Part shown: positions 9,366 through 17,542 of the stretch, in pieces
How the letters are laid out: every line of letters starts with the position of its first letter
Position numbering within the stretch: position 1 is the first letter of the stretch
DNA from: Geoglobus ahangari
GTDB lineage: Archaea > Halobacteriota > Archaeoglobi > Archaeoglobales > Archaeoglobaceae
Direction: 5' to 3'
DNA: 64,000 bases
NCBI RefSeq assembly: GCF_001006045.1
Contig: NZ_CP011267.1
Location: 1-64,000 of the forward strand
Notes under the pieces: generated by a model
Told to the model about the DNA's origin: nothing
The model's database searches: none
What the model saw: only the letters and a program-made list of their open reading frames with translations
Translations under genes and position numbers: made by a program

Positions 9366-10343
9366 TTATTTCTTACATACATATATCCTCCTCGTCAAAC
9401 TCTTGTGCAGCCTCTGATAAAGCTTGTACTCGATCTCAAAATGCTCCTTAACAAGATCGTCTACATCCAGATTTGTCAGAAAAACCGCCCTGCTGTTTTC
9501 CCTCAGCACCCTCTCGAACTCTTTAAGAGCACTGCTGTAAAGTTCGTGGATCTCACCGAGGCTCTTTGTGGACTGCAGGTAGGGGAAGTCAGTGACTATG
9601 CCGTCAACGCTCCCGTCCCTGAGCCCCATGTTCTTCACGTCACCGATCACCACATTCTTCGGAAGCCCATAGTACTGCAAGTTAATACTGCAACCCTCAG
9701 CAATAACCCTGTAGGCCTCGATTCCTATGAATTCCAAGCCCATAAGGCCTGCCTCAACCAGAATCGTGCCCGTACCGCACATGGGATCGAGGACTATGCC
9801 TTCCCTAATTCCGGCGATGTTAACGAGGCTCCTCGCAATCCTCGGCAGAATGGCTCCGGGCCTGAAGAACGGCTTCAGGTCAGGCCTCCTCAGCAGGAAC
9901 TGCTTTCTGTCGGTCTCGTGCAGAAGAGCTCCGGCATGAATTCTGCCGGAGAAGTAAACCTTTATGATGTGATCGGGCTCTGAAACGCTTATCCTCGCCC
10001 CCTTTCTCCAGAGAATCGCCCCAAGCTCCCTTTCAAGCCTTAGCGAGTCCACCTTTCTTTTACCGATGTTCCTGACCCTCACGCAGACCTTTCCGTCAGG
10101 AATCTCGATGCTCTCAAATCGCTCCTTCAGCTCCTCAAGACTCGTGCACGAGAAGAGGTGCTCGCTCACCTCGTGTATCAGTCCGAACCTGTGGAAGTAG
10201 CCGGACACCTCTTCAGAGCATTCCCCGACCAGAATCTGGATGTCCGAGTCCTTGGCTGCACCACCAAAGACGCTCAGGAACGTCTCGGCCTCTATTCTGG
10301 CGAGCTCCTCGAATTCTCCGCTCAGATAAAACAGTAGCCTCAT
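9366..10343 (-). CDS. TRM11/Trm-G10-type tRNA guanosine N2-methyltransferase
   Basis: 325-residue protein with an N-terminal THUMP-like region followed by a Rossmann methyltransferase. SAM motif I is DPMCGTGTILVEAG near residue 182, the second acidic loop is GDVKNMGLRDGS near 236, and the catalytic loop reads TDFPYLQS near 253, where most N2-guanine enzymes have DPPY. The best family match is archaeal tRNA (guanine-10-N2) methyltransferase. The DFPY loop is unusual and worth noting. Its ATG overlaps the stop of srp19 (ATGA-type, 10340-10343), so it is the last gene of the CBS-ParB/hisE/srp19 operon. Confidence 0.8.
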   Translation of the reverse strand: MRLLFYLSGEFEELARIEAETFLSVFGGAAKDSDIQILVGECSEEVSGYFHRFGLIHEVSEHLFSCTSLEELKERFESIEIPDGKVCVRVRNIGKRKVDSLRLERELGAILWRKGARISVSEPDHIIKVYFSGRIHAGALLHETDRKQFLLRRPDLKPFFRPGAILPRIARSLVNIAGIREGIVLDPMCGTGTILVEAGLMGLEFIGIEAYRVIAEGCSINLQYYGLPKNVVIGDVKNMGLRDGSVDGIVTDFPYLQSTKSLGEIHELYSSALKEFERVLRENSRAVFLTNLDVDDLVKEHFEIEYKLYQRLHKSLTRRIYVCKK

Positions 10344-10630
10344 CCTCGCATTTCCCTGATCTTCTCAGCGAGTTTTACCATGAGCTCGCTCTTCTTCATC
10401 TTCTTTTCAACCCTGACCCTACCTCCCTCCTCCCACCAGCACCTCGGATACTTCTTCTGCTCGATCTCGTAGCTCAGGCCAAGTGCCTCGCACGCCTTCG
10501 CGAGCTCATCCAGCTTGACGTTGGGAACGGCGAGTCTCCTTGGAATCCTCCTGCCCTCGCTCCTGCTCTTCTTCCTGTCTATGTTCACCGTCCAGATTAC
10601 GTAGCTACTTCCTCCTTCTTGCAAGCTCAT
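10340..10630 (-). CDS. srp19: Signal recognition particle 19 kDa subunit
   Basis: SRP19, 96 residues, binds 7S RNA and promotes SRP54 assembly for co-translational targeting. The diagnostic block YVIWTVNIDRKKSRSEGRR (residues 10-28) and RRLAVPNVK, KKYPRCWWEEGGRV follow archaeal SRP19 order. Homologues start just before the VIWTVN strand, so the first eight or nine residues may not be translated; ATG 10630 would overlap hisE by 26 nt. The hisE end (GGAGGAAGTAG) could act as ribosome-binding site for a non-ATG start, but none is convincing. Confidence 0.92.
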   Translation of the reverse strand: MSLQEGGSSYVIWTVNIDRKKSRSEGRRIPRRLAVPNVKLDELAKACEALGLSYEIEQKKYPRCWWEEGGRVRVEKKMKKSELMVKLAEKIREMRG

Positions 10631-10883
10631 CGTAAACTTCCTCCAGCCTTATTTCAAGTTTTGAAAGCAGGACGAGGAGGTGGTAAAGCAGATCAGCAAC
10701 CTCGTAAACGACCTCCTCCCTCTTCCCGTCCTTGACCGCCAGAATGACCTCGGTCATCTCCTCTCCAAGTTTCTCCAGTATTCCGTTTATCCCCTTCTCA
10801 CCGTAGAGGAGCTTTGCGGTGTACGAGTCCTCCACCGGGTTTCTCTTTCTGTCCTCTATGATCTCGTAAAGCTCCTCCAGCAT
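10605..10883 (-). CDS. hisE: Phosphoribosyl-ATP pyrophosphatase
   Basis: HisE, second step of histidine synthesis, 92 residues. The MazG-like helical metal site is visible: GEEMTEVILAVKD near 40 and YEVADLLYHLLVLL near 62. I take ATG 10883 because AAGTGATC, a near match to the archaeal ribosome-binding consensus, lies directly upstream. A GTG at 10892 that overlaps the preceding stop is the alternative. No other his genes are in the window, so the pathway is dispersed. Confidence 0.92.
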   Translation of the reverse strand: MLEELYEIIEDRKRNPVEDSYTAKLLYGEKGINGILEKLGEEMTEVILAVKDGKREEVVYEVADLLYHLLVLLSKLEIRLEEVYDELARRRK

Positions 10884-10888
10884 GGCGA

Positions 10889-11668
10889 TCACTTCGAGTT
10901 CTTGAACGTTATCTCGACAAGGGGGTGTGGGACGTCCTCGATCACCTCGATGTCCCGGATGGATTTAATCTTTTTCTTTCTGACGAGCTTCTCCATTCCG
11001 AGCTCGACGTTTTCCGGAACCTCGAGAATGTAGGCGTCGAGTCTGTCCATGCCTATCTTCTTGGCAGCCACTGCCCTGTGGTGTCCATCAACAAGGAACA
11101 TCTTTCCGCCCTTCTTTATCACAACAACCGGCTCCGCAAGCCCCCTCCTGAGCTCGTATATCCTGCCCCTGAGCTCGTCCGCGTATATCTTGGTCTGGGT
11201 CGGGATCAGCCTGTCAACCTCAACCTCCCCGTTGTAAACCCTCACCTTCGTCCCGTGAACCTTCTCAATCGTCTCCTTGAGCTTCGAAACCTTGCTCGGA
11301 TCGGCCCTCTCAATCTGACTCCTGATTATGTCCGTGTTTGTGATTATCCCCTTTATCCTGCCCTTGTCGTCAACAACGGGCAGCTTTGAATGCCCGGTTC
11401 TGAACATGACCCTCGCCGCATCTCTCAAATCCATGTACTCCCTCGCGACGTAGAGGGATCTGGTCATCACGTCGCTGATCTTGGCGTTGAGGTCTTTCCT
11501 CAGCAGATCCATGGAGGAAACGTATCCAACAAGCCTGCCGTCCTTATCCACGACAGGAAAACCGTCGTGCCCGGTTTTCTCGATGATTCTTATTGCGTCC
11601 TCAACGGTATCGTCAGGCTTGAGCGTGATCACGTTCCTCGTCATGTAGTCTGCGACCTTCTGTTTCAC
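10889..11668 (-). CDS. CBS-domain pair fused to ParB-like nuclease domain
   Basis: 259 residues. Two CBS motifs occupy residues 1-120 (VADYMTRNVITL; ISDVMTRSLYV; GHDGFPVVDKDGRLVGYVS; GHSKLPVVDDKGRIKGIIT), forming an adenosine-ligand-binding pair. From about 150 a ParB/sulfiredoxin-like domain follows with VDGHHRAVAAKKIG near 195 and a short C-terminal beta extension. CBS-ParB fusions are conserved in euryarchaea without a defined function; ligand-regulated nucleotide hydrolysis or DNA binding are family-based guesses. It heads the hisE-srp19-methyltransferase operon, with TATA-like tatattta upstream near 11690. Confidence 0.85.
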   Translation of the reverse strand: MKQKVADYMTRNVITLKPDDTVEDAIRIIEKTGHDGFPVVDKDGRLVGYVSSMDLLRKDLNAKISDVMTRSLYVAREYMDLRDAARVMFRTGHSKLPVVDDKGRIKGIITNTDIIRSQIERADPSKVSKLKETIEKVHGTKVRVYNGEVEVDRLIPTQTKIYADELRGRIYELRRGLAEPVVVIKKGGKMFLVDGHHRAVAAKKIGMDRLDAYILEVPENVELGMEKLVRKKKIKSIRDIEVIEDVPHPLVEITFKNSK

Positions 11669-11709
11669 AGAGTTGTGTTAAAAAAGGAGGAGTATATTTA
11701 ATTTCCCGT

Positions 11710-13293
11710 TCAGGAGACTGTCGCAGAAGCGCTCGAAATCACGATCGCCTGCTCCACTTCGGAGAAGTCCTTAAGGAACCCCCTGACCTCCTCCGAAGAC
11801 GCCTTTTCGAGGTCCTCAAGGAACGGGCTCGAGATGGACTGGTACATGAGCTCTGCCCTCACCTCGAATGGGCCTCTGGCACTGGAGACGTCAATAATGT
11901 ATGTCACAGCATCTCTCCCGTTTCCAAAGTTCCCGTCCTCGCTCGCTTTTCCCTTAACCGCTATGTCGTCCACGGCATTCTCGGCATCAAACCCCTCAGG
12001 AGGTATCCTGTTGTCCTTGACGTAGTCTGCGGCCCTCAGCAGGGTCTGGGTGACGTTTCCGTTCACGTCCACCATCACCGCCTCGTAGATCTGCACGTCA
12101 TCTTCGCTCGCTATGACGTCGTGGTGCGGCTCGTAGGGCCTGCTCTCCCCCACTATCCTGCTGCCCTCCAGCCTGCCCGACTCGAAGACTATGTTCCCAT
12201 CTCCGTCGTAAACCATCAGGTGTATCCACGCCCTCCTCGACGGAAAGCCCGTGGGGAACTTGTGACCAGCCTTGTTCTCGACTTCCACCACCACTCTAAC
12301 CTTTCCGTCCTTCTCCTCCGCCGAAACGATTCTCAGCCCTATGAACGACTTCAGCAGCTCTTCGGCATTCCTTGCACCCTCGTCGGCACCAATCATCCCG
12401 AGCATCTGCACATTCGCACCGGCAAACGTGTGCCTGAAGAACGGGCTCCTCTCAGGGAGGTTTGGAGGCATCGTCGAAATTCTCACCCCATCTGCCTGAG
12501 GCATGTGGCATTTCTGGCATGGAGTGCTGGGGCTGAATTTGCTGTTCAGCCACTCGAGGTAAGGAGTCTGCTCCGGAAATTCCCCTACCACCTTGCCATC
12601 GTCATCGAGGAAGGGGGTGTAGAGGGTGTGGCACACCGCGCACAGCTCGGCTTTGCCAACGTGCTCTCCAAAGACGGGAGTGAAGCCGGCGCTGTTCCTC
12701 ATAGCCTGCCCTCTAACCGGGGTGTAGGGGCCGAAGATCTTCCTGTCGGGTTTTTTCGTCTCCATGTCGATGATGAAGTTGCCGCTGAAGCTGTCCTTCT
12801 CCCCGAGATTTCCGGGCAGGATCTGGTGGCAGAGGGTGCAGGAAATTCCCTCCTCAGCCAGAGGGGACATGGGGTTGCCGGGGCTCATGAACTCCTCTAT
12901 GCTAACCGGAATCCCGTCGGATGTGGCCTGAACACTCGCCATGGGCATGTGGCACCTCGCGCACTTCTCCTCAATCACGTCTCTGAGCTCGGGGAACTTT
13001 TCAATCTCGTAGCTTACCTTCGCCCTCCAGTACGGATCCTTGGAGGCGTGGGACATCATGCTCATCTTCCACTCGCTCACTATCGAGACATCATTCCCTC
13101 CAGAATCTCTCAGCCCGTCGTGGCAGAAGCATGTGGATGACGTGGAGAAGAGCTCGACCCTTTCCGGCCTCGGGGTTTCAGCGGGGGTTGGGGTCGCCTT
13201 CACCTCCTCGGCGGGTTTCTCAACGGGTTGCTGACAGCCGGATATCGTAACAACCAGCACAACAAGTGCTGCTGCGAGTAAAAGATTCTTCAT
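11710..13293 (-). CDS. Secreted multiheme c-type cytochrome lipoprotein
   Basis: 527 residues with an N-terminal signal MKNLLLAAALVVLVVTISGC whose final Cys is a lipobox, then a Pro/Glu/Thr-rich linker. Four canonical heme sites are seen: CARCHMP (~107), CTLCHQ (~152), CAVCHT (~218) and CQKCHMP (~258). A fifth site near residue 54 reads TCFCH, lacking the first Cys of CxxCH in register. The C-terminal half is beta-rich without hemes. Such proteins fit extracellular or cell-surface electron transfer, as in iron-reducing Archaeoglobales. The start ATG 13293 lies about 26 nt after a TATA (GGCTTAAATAC), so leaderless; TTG 13311 is the upstream alternative. Confidence 0.85.
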   Translation of the reverse strand: MKNLLLAAALVVLVVTISGCQQPVEKPAEEVKATPTPAETPRPERVELFSTSSTCFCHDGLRDSGGNDVSIVSEWKMSMMSHASKDPYWRAKVSYEIEKFPELRDVIEEKCARCHMPMASVQATSDGIPVSIEEFMSPGNPMSPLAEEGISCTLCHQILPGNLGEKDSFSGNFIIDMETKKPDRKIFGPYTPVRGQAMRNSAGFTPVFGEHVGKAELCAVCHTLYTPFLDDDGKVVGEFPEQTPYLEWLNSKFSPSTPCQKCHMPQADGVRISTMPPNLPERSPFFRHTFAGANVQMLGMIGADEGARNAEELLKSFIGLRIVSAEEKDGKVRVVVEVENKAGHKFPTGFPSRRAWIHLMVYDGDGNIVFESGRLEGSRIVGESRPYEPHHDVIASEDDVQIYEAVMVDVNGNVTQTLLRAADYVKDNRIPPEGFDAENAVDDIAVKGKASEDGNFGNGRDAVTYIIDVSSARGPFEVRAELMYQSISSPFLEDLEKASSEEVRGFLKDFSEVEQAIVISSASATVS

Positions 13294-13385
13294 GTCAAAC
13301 ATCTTTTTCAAAACCAGTATTTAAGCCTTCCCTGTTCGACAAAAAACATTATATTTCAGATGCATTAGATTGGGAGGGTGATAAG

Positions 13386-14090
13386 GTGGAAGCTTTTCCT
13401 GACAAGTTCAAGTGCGTTGTGACAAACTGGGAGTACATGGACGGGCTCTGCAGGAGGGTGGCAGAGCAGATAAAGGAGGACGGTTTTGAGCCCGAGATTA
13501 TTGTCGCGCTCGCGAGGGGTGGCTGGTTTGCCGGCAGGGTTCTGTGCGACCTGCTTGGACTTGACGACCTCACCAGCCTCAAGATAGAGCACTACGTGGG
13601 AACGGCAAAGCAGAGCGGGGAGGTGAAGATAAAGTACCCTCTGCCCGAGGACAGTGTAAGGGGCAAGAAGGTGCTGATAGTCGACGATATAGCCGACACG
13701 GGCAAGAGCCTGATGCGGGCCAAGGAGCATGTTGAGGAGAACGGGGCAAGCGAGGTCAAGACCGCCACTCTTCAGCTCCTCTACACGTCCCGATTCACCC
13801 CCGACTACTTCGGCGAGTACATGGAGGAGTGGGCGTGGGTGATATTCCCATGGAACTTCGTCGAGGACATGGTCGAGCTGATCACCCGCCTCCTCTCCAA
13901 GGACAAGGAGAAGCTCTGGGGTGAGTGGGACATAAAGTGGGGTCTGCACGAGTACCACCAGATTGACCCGATTTACCTGGAGATTGCACAGCCGAGGAGG
14001 TTCTTCGAGGTAATGGACGAGATGGAGAGGAGAGGAATAGTCGAGAGGGTTGTGAAGGACGAGAAGACGTTCTGGAGGCTGAAGGCATGA
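13386..14090 (+). CDS. Phosphoribosyltransferase family protein
   Basis: 234 residues with the type I PRTase core: EIIVALARGGWFAGRVL near 35, PRPP loop KVLIVDDIADTGKSL near 95, and a C-terminal helical tail. The GTG at 13386 is selected because GGAGGGTGAT (about 13372-13381) is correctly spaced; the frame is open further upstream but lacks support. A TATA (acattatatttc) lies near 13350. It shares a four-base overlap with the MTA phosphorylase gene, pointing to purine salvage, probably hypoxanthine/guanine/xanthine conversion. The nucleobase specificity cannot be read from sequence. Confidence 0.85.
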   Translation: MEAFPDKFKCVVTNWEYMDGLCRRVAEQIKEDGFEPEIIVALARGGWFAGRVLCDLLGLDDLTSLKIEHYVGTAKQSGEVKIKYPLPEDSVRGKKVLIVDDIADTGKSLMRAKEHVEENGASEVKTATLQLLYTSRFTPDYFGEYMEEWAWVIFPWNFVEDMVELITRLLSKDKEKLWGEWDIKWGLHEYHQIDPIYLEIAQPRRFFEVMDEMERRGIVERVVKDEKTFWRLKA

Positions 14091-14935
14091 ACGCTGAGGT
14101 CGCCATAATCGGAGGGACGGGGGTCTACGACAGCGATGCGTTCGAGAACGTCAGAGAGGTTGAGGTGGACACGCCCTTCGGGAAACCATCTGACAGGATC
14201 CTGATCGGAGAATTCGAGGGAAGGAGAGTTGCATTCCTCCCAAGACACGGGAGGGGGCACATCTACTCCCCAACCCACGTCCCCTACAGGGCCAATATCT
14301 ACGCCCTGAAGGAGCTCGGGGTGAGCAGGATAATCAGCATCGCTGCAGTTGGATCGCTGAAAGAAGAAGTGAAGCCGCTCGACATAGTCATCCCAGACCA
14401 GATTTTCGACAGAACGAAGCACAGGAGGGACACGTTCTTTGACGACGTCGTTGTTCACGTGGGCATGGCTGAGCCCTTCTGCGCTGAGTTGAGAGACGCA
14501 GCCATCAGCGTTCTCAAGGAGCTCGGCCTCTCCTTCCACCCGAGAGGTACCTACGTCTGCATCGAGGGGCCGCAGTTCTCCACAAAGGCCGAGTCGAACG
14601 TTTACAGGCAGCTCGGCTTTGACATCATAGGGATGACCGCCCTGCCGGAGGCGAAGCTTGCGAGAGAAGCTGAGATCTGCTACCTGACAATCGCCACAGT
14701 CACAGACTACGACGTGTGGAAGGACGAGCCTGTGGACGTGAAGACCGTGCTCGAGAATGCCGCGAAGAACGAGGAGAACGTGAAGAAAATCCTTAGAAAG
14801 CTTATCCCGGCAATTCCGGAGGAGAGGGAGTGCGAGTGCAGGGACGCTCTGAGGTTCGCCATAACAACAAGCCCGGACAGGATTACAAATGAGGCGAGGG
14901 AGAAGTTAGGAATATTCCTGAACAAGTACCTCTAA
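14087..14935 (+). CDS. mtnP: S-methyl-5'-thioadenosine phosphorylase (or MTI phosphorylase)
   Basis: Purine nucleoside phosphorylase superfamily type 2 enzyme, 282 residues. Characteristic segments are VAIIGGTGVYDS at the N-terminus, LPRHGRGHIYSPTHVPYRANI near 50, IAAVGSLKEE near 85, DQIFDRTKHRRDTFF near 105, CIEGPQFSTKAES near 160 and GMTALPEAKLAREAEI near 185. It cleaves methylthioadenosine from polyamine synthesis to adenine and methylthioribose-1-phosphate; some archaeal relatives prefer methylthioinosine. The gene is coupled to the phosphoribosyltransferase by ATGA overlap and would feed its purine base to that enzyme. It overlaps the convergent aminotransferase gene by 30 nt. Confidence 0.9.
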   Translation: MNAEVAIIGGTGVYDSDAFENVREVEVDTPFGKPSDRILIGEFEGRRVAFLPRHGRGHIYSPTHVPYRANIYALKELGVSRIISIAAVGSLKEEVKPLDIVIPDQIFDRTKHRRDTFFDDVVVHVGMAEPFCAELRDAAISVLKELGLSFHPRGTYVCIEGPQFSTKAESNVYRQLGFDIIGMTALPEAKLAREAEICYLTIATVTDYDVWKDEPVDVKTVLENAAKNEENVKKILRKLIPAIPEERECECRDALRFAITTSPDRITNEAREKLGIFLNKYL

Positions 14936-15910
14936 GCCCCTGAGAAGAACCCTGTTCTCCTCCCTCTTTTTGACCGCAACCCTGAAGTGTTTTGACGTGA
15001 GCCCTTTGAAGTCGTTGCATCGCCTGATCAGCATACCCCTCCCCTCAAGAAACTCGAAAATTCTACCGGAATCCAGATTCCCCCTGCAAAGCAGAAAGTT
15101 CGCCTTACCCCCGCACTCAAACCCGAGCCTCCTCAGAAATTTTTTCATGTGCTCCCTCTCCTTCCCGATTTTCCTTCTGACGTGCCTTGAAAATGGCCTG
15201 AGAAGCGGGAGGTACCTCTCAGCCACGACCTTTGCGAGGGTGTTCACGTTCCAGGGCAGCCTCGTTTCGTGAAACAGTCTTGCATACTCCTTCGGAAACA
15301 TGCCGTAGCCGAACCTCAGCCCGGGGATGCCGAGGATCTTCGTTAGCGACCTCACCTGAAACGCCTCGACGTCATGGGGCTTCACGAAGTCTATGAACGT
15401 CTGGTCAATCATCAGCTTCACGCCACGCTTTTCGCAGACCTCTGCAACCTCCTCAACCTCTCTTTTCCTCATGAACTCCCCCGTAGGGTTGTTCGGGTTG
15501 CAGATGACGAGGGCATCCGGCCTGCTTCCTTCAACAAACTCAAGAATCGCCTCGAGATCCCACGGAATATCGTGAACCCTCACACCATGGAGTCTTGCGA
15601 ACCTCTCGTATTCCGTGAACGTGGGCTGGGCTATCGCGACATCCCTGCCGGCAACCCTGAAAAAGAACTCGATGAGCTCTATGGATCCGTTTCCGAACAC
15701 AATAGTCTCGCGGTCCCACCTCATTGAGTCGGATATGGTCTCCACGAGAGACTCATAGCCGTTGTGGGGGTAGTGGTAGATCACCTCCACTCTCTCTGAG
15801 AGAAACTCCTCGAGGCCTCTTGGCCTGAATGGGTTTATGTTGGACGCGAAGTCAAGAGGTCTCAGCCCACGTTTGAGGTAGCGCTCGTAGTAGTCCCCGT
15901 GCACAGGCAC
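14906..15910 (-). CDS. Class I/II aminotransferase, HisC/CobD-like
   Basis: 334-residue PLP enzyme of fold type I. Seen are ASNINPFRPRG (residues 22-32), GNGSIELIEFFFR near 75, CNPNNPTGEF near 137, and the PLP lysine in RSLTKILGIPGLRFGYG near 190. The opening HGDYYERYLKRG and NINP motif recall L-threonine-O-3-phosphate decarboxylase (CobD) of cobamide synthesis, which is related to histidinol-phosphate aminotransferase. No cobamide or histidine genes adjoin it. The start is a GTG at 15910; a GTG two codons later is equally possible. Confidence 0.75.
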   Translation of the reverse strand: MPVHGDYYERYLKRGLRPLDFASNINPFRPRGLEEFLSERVEVIYHYPHNGYESLVETISDSMRWDRETIVFGNGSIELIEFFFRVAGRDVAIAQPTFTEYERFARLHGVRVHDIPWDLEAILEFVEGSRPDALVICNPNNPTGEFMRKREVEEVAEVCEKRGVKLMIDQTFIDFVKPHDVEAFQVRSLTKILGIPGLRFGYGMFPKEYARLFHETRLPWNVNTLAKVVAERYLPLLRPFSRHVRRKIGKEREHMKKFLRRLGFECGGKANFLLCRGNLDSGRIFEFLEGRGMLIRRCNDFKGLTSKHFRVAVKKREENRVLLRGLEVLVQEYS

Positions 15911-15965
15911 ACATCCATCGTGGGTGTGATAAGCTTTTTCGAATGAGCCATTTTGCCTGCATCAC

Positions 15966-16340
15966 TCACCTCAGCTCAACCACGACCTCCACTTCCAGAT
16001 TCTCGTTGACCCACAGTCCCACCACCACGGCATTCTCAATGCTCCTCTTAAGCATCTCAACCGACATTTTCAGCTGTTCAATCTGCTCCTCCCTTCCAAC
16101 CGGATTTCCGGCGCAGTCGTGATGGGCCACTACCGCAATAAAATCCGAACCGTGATTTTTCACGGAAACCATTACTTTCTCAAGAATCTTCTCAAAGGCA
16201 TCCTCGCTTTCAAAAAGCCTGACGATTCCCGGTTCAGTGATCATGTCAACAAAATCCACGTTGGCGTTGTTCCTCATCCACTCTATAACCGGAATCTGTG
16301 TTCTTCCGTCAATGCAGTTCACGGCACAGCCGAACTTCAT
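15966..16340 (-). CDS. Beta-carbonic-anhydrase-like protein
   Basis: 124 residues starting MKFGCAVNCIDGRTQIPVIEW. The Cys-x-Asp-x-Arg dyad (CIDGR) and the downstream HHDCAGNPV correspond to the zinc-binding Cys, Asp-Arg and His-x2-Cys positions of beta-carbonic anhydrases, but the protein is much shorter than true enzymes. It may be a zinc protein without dehydration activity. The frame extends upstream to 16421; I prefer 16340 because family members begin at this methionine and a TATA-like CATTTAAG sits upstream. Confidence 0.65.
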   Translation of the reverse strand: MKFGCAVNCIDGRTQIPVIEWMRNNANVDFVDMITEPGIVRLFESEDAFEKILEKVMVSVKNHGSDFIAVVAHHDCAGNPVGREEQIEQLKMSVEMLKRSIENAVVVGLWVNENLEVEVVVELR

Positions 16341-16437
16341 GCCAGAATCCCAGAACAGGCTCATTAAAACCTTGCTCCCCACACGCGGATCAACCACCAC
16401 AACGCTTAAATGCATAATCACCCGGATTAAATCTGCT

Positions 16438-16511
16438 GCCGCCGTAGCTCAGCTGGTCAGAGCGGGTGACTTGTAATCACCAGGCCGCGGGTTCGAATCC
16501 CGCCGGCGGCT
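16438..16511 (+). tRNA. tRNA-Thr(TGT)
   Basis: Cloverleaf of 74 nt: acceptor GCCGCCG pairs with CGGCGGC, the D arm is GCTCAGCTGGTCAGAGC, the anticodon loop is CTTGTAA with anticodon TGT, and the T arm is GCGGGTTCGAATCCCGC. Discriminator T; CCA is not encoded. The 3' half is the likely integration target of the adjacent element. Confidence 0.96.
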
Positions 16512-17338
16512 TCCAATTTATTTTTAGAACAAGAAGAGAGCAATTTTAATTTTGCAGTTACCAACGTCGTTGGTAACCTTGAAGACTTTCAAGTTTATTG
16601 CAATGAGATTTATTCAGAAGACATGCAAGGAAATTATACAACTTAATGAAAAGATATGGATTAAAAATATTAGAAAATCAAAGAAATGCGGTGATTCTTG
16701 CTAATTTGGGTAGAAGAACGGCAGAGTATGTTATCGTTGCTTTATCAATTTATCAAAAATTTATGAGACTGAATGGCATCGATATTGAACTTGATAAGGA
16801 ATTGTTAAAGAAACATGTAAAAAAGGAGAGACAATAAAGATATTTTGATTACGAAGAGGATGAGAGTATAATTGAACAAGCGCTTGAAATGATTGAAAAA
16901 GTAAAGGGAAAACGAAGATTATTTACAATAACAGCATTCTTTACTGGATTGAGAGGAAAAGAATTAATTTTGCTATTCAGAAACTGGAATTCTTTGAGGA
17001 AAAAAGATTTTGAAGAAGTTGAAGTAATTGAGACGGGTTTTATCAGAAGGATAAAGAGAAGTTACCTTACGATGGTGCCAAAACAATTAGCAGAGCAAAT
17101 CGAAGAATGGAGATGTGGAGATAGAATAGTAGAGAATTTATGCAAGGAAGGAGTAAAAATCAGCCTATTCAGAAAAGTTCACGTTGCAGTCTTAAGCAAA
17201 ACAATGATGCCCCACGAAATAGATTTGTTGCAGGGAAGATTGGATTCTATTCTTGTTAAGCACTATGTTAAACATTTAAGAGAAATCGCAGAGAAATACT
17301 GGAGAGCCTATAAAGAATTCTTATTTTTATTTTCTTAA
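16512..17338 (+). pseudogene. int: SSV-type tyrosine integrase, broken (frameshift plus in-frame stop)
   Basis: A frame open from the anticodon region of tRNA-Thr (about 16470) reads out of the tRNA as NLFLEQEES, then NLEDFQVYCNEIYSED to about 16643. One base appears missing there; the next frame continues MKRYGLKILENQRNAV. A single TAA at 16835-16837 interrupts it, and the same frame goes on through FFTGLRGKEL (active-site Arg) to MMPHEIDLLQGRLDS and KHYVKHLREIAEKYWRAY, which holds the nucleophilic Tyr. The order matches archaeal SSV-type integrases, whose gene contains the attachment core and is split on integration. No start codon exists on the element side, consistent with an int(C) half. 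It is almost certainly inactive as sequenced. Confidence 0.78.
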
Positions 17339-17542
17339 AAACCTGAACAGAAATAAAAACACAACTGATAAGGCAGAAAAGAAATAACCCATTTCAACAT
17401 CCACACCACGCATAATATAGCGCAATGCTAAAAGAAGAACAATTACAATCATAAGATATGGAAATAAATTAACTGCTTTCTGCTGAGTGATGTATTCCTG
17501 CTTTACCGCTATTTTCTCCTCTCTTTCATAATTTATAATCAT
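17327..17542 (-). CDS. Small membrane protein (71 aa)
   Basis: 71 residues: a charged N-terminus (MIINYEREEK), a first hydrophobic helix at 27-42 (FPYLMIVIVLLLALRYI), a short loop, and a second helix at 50-68 ending in RFLRK. It overlaps the upstream ATPase gene by four bases (17539-17542), so the two form an operon. The ATPase partner suggests a membrane-anchoring role. No family is recognised. Its end overlaps the convergent integrase end by 12 nt. Confidence 0.6.
   Translation of the reverse strand: MIINYEREEKIAVKQEYITQQKAVNLFPYLMIVIVLLLALRYIMRGVDVEMGYFFSALSVVFLFLFRFLRK

Noticed and set aside
16835-16837. TAA in the integrase as a recoded codon or programmed readthrough
   Set aside because: There is no SECIS-like or pyrrolysine context (those use TGA or TAG), and the gene also carries a frameshift, so decay or error is simpler.
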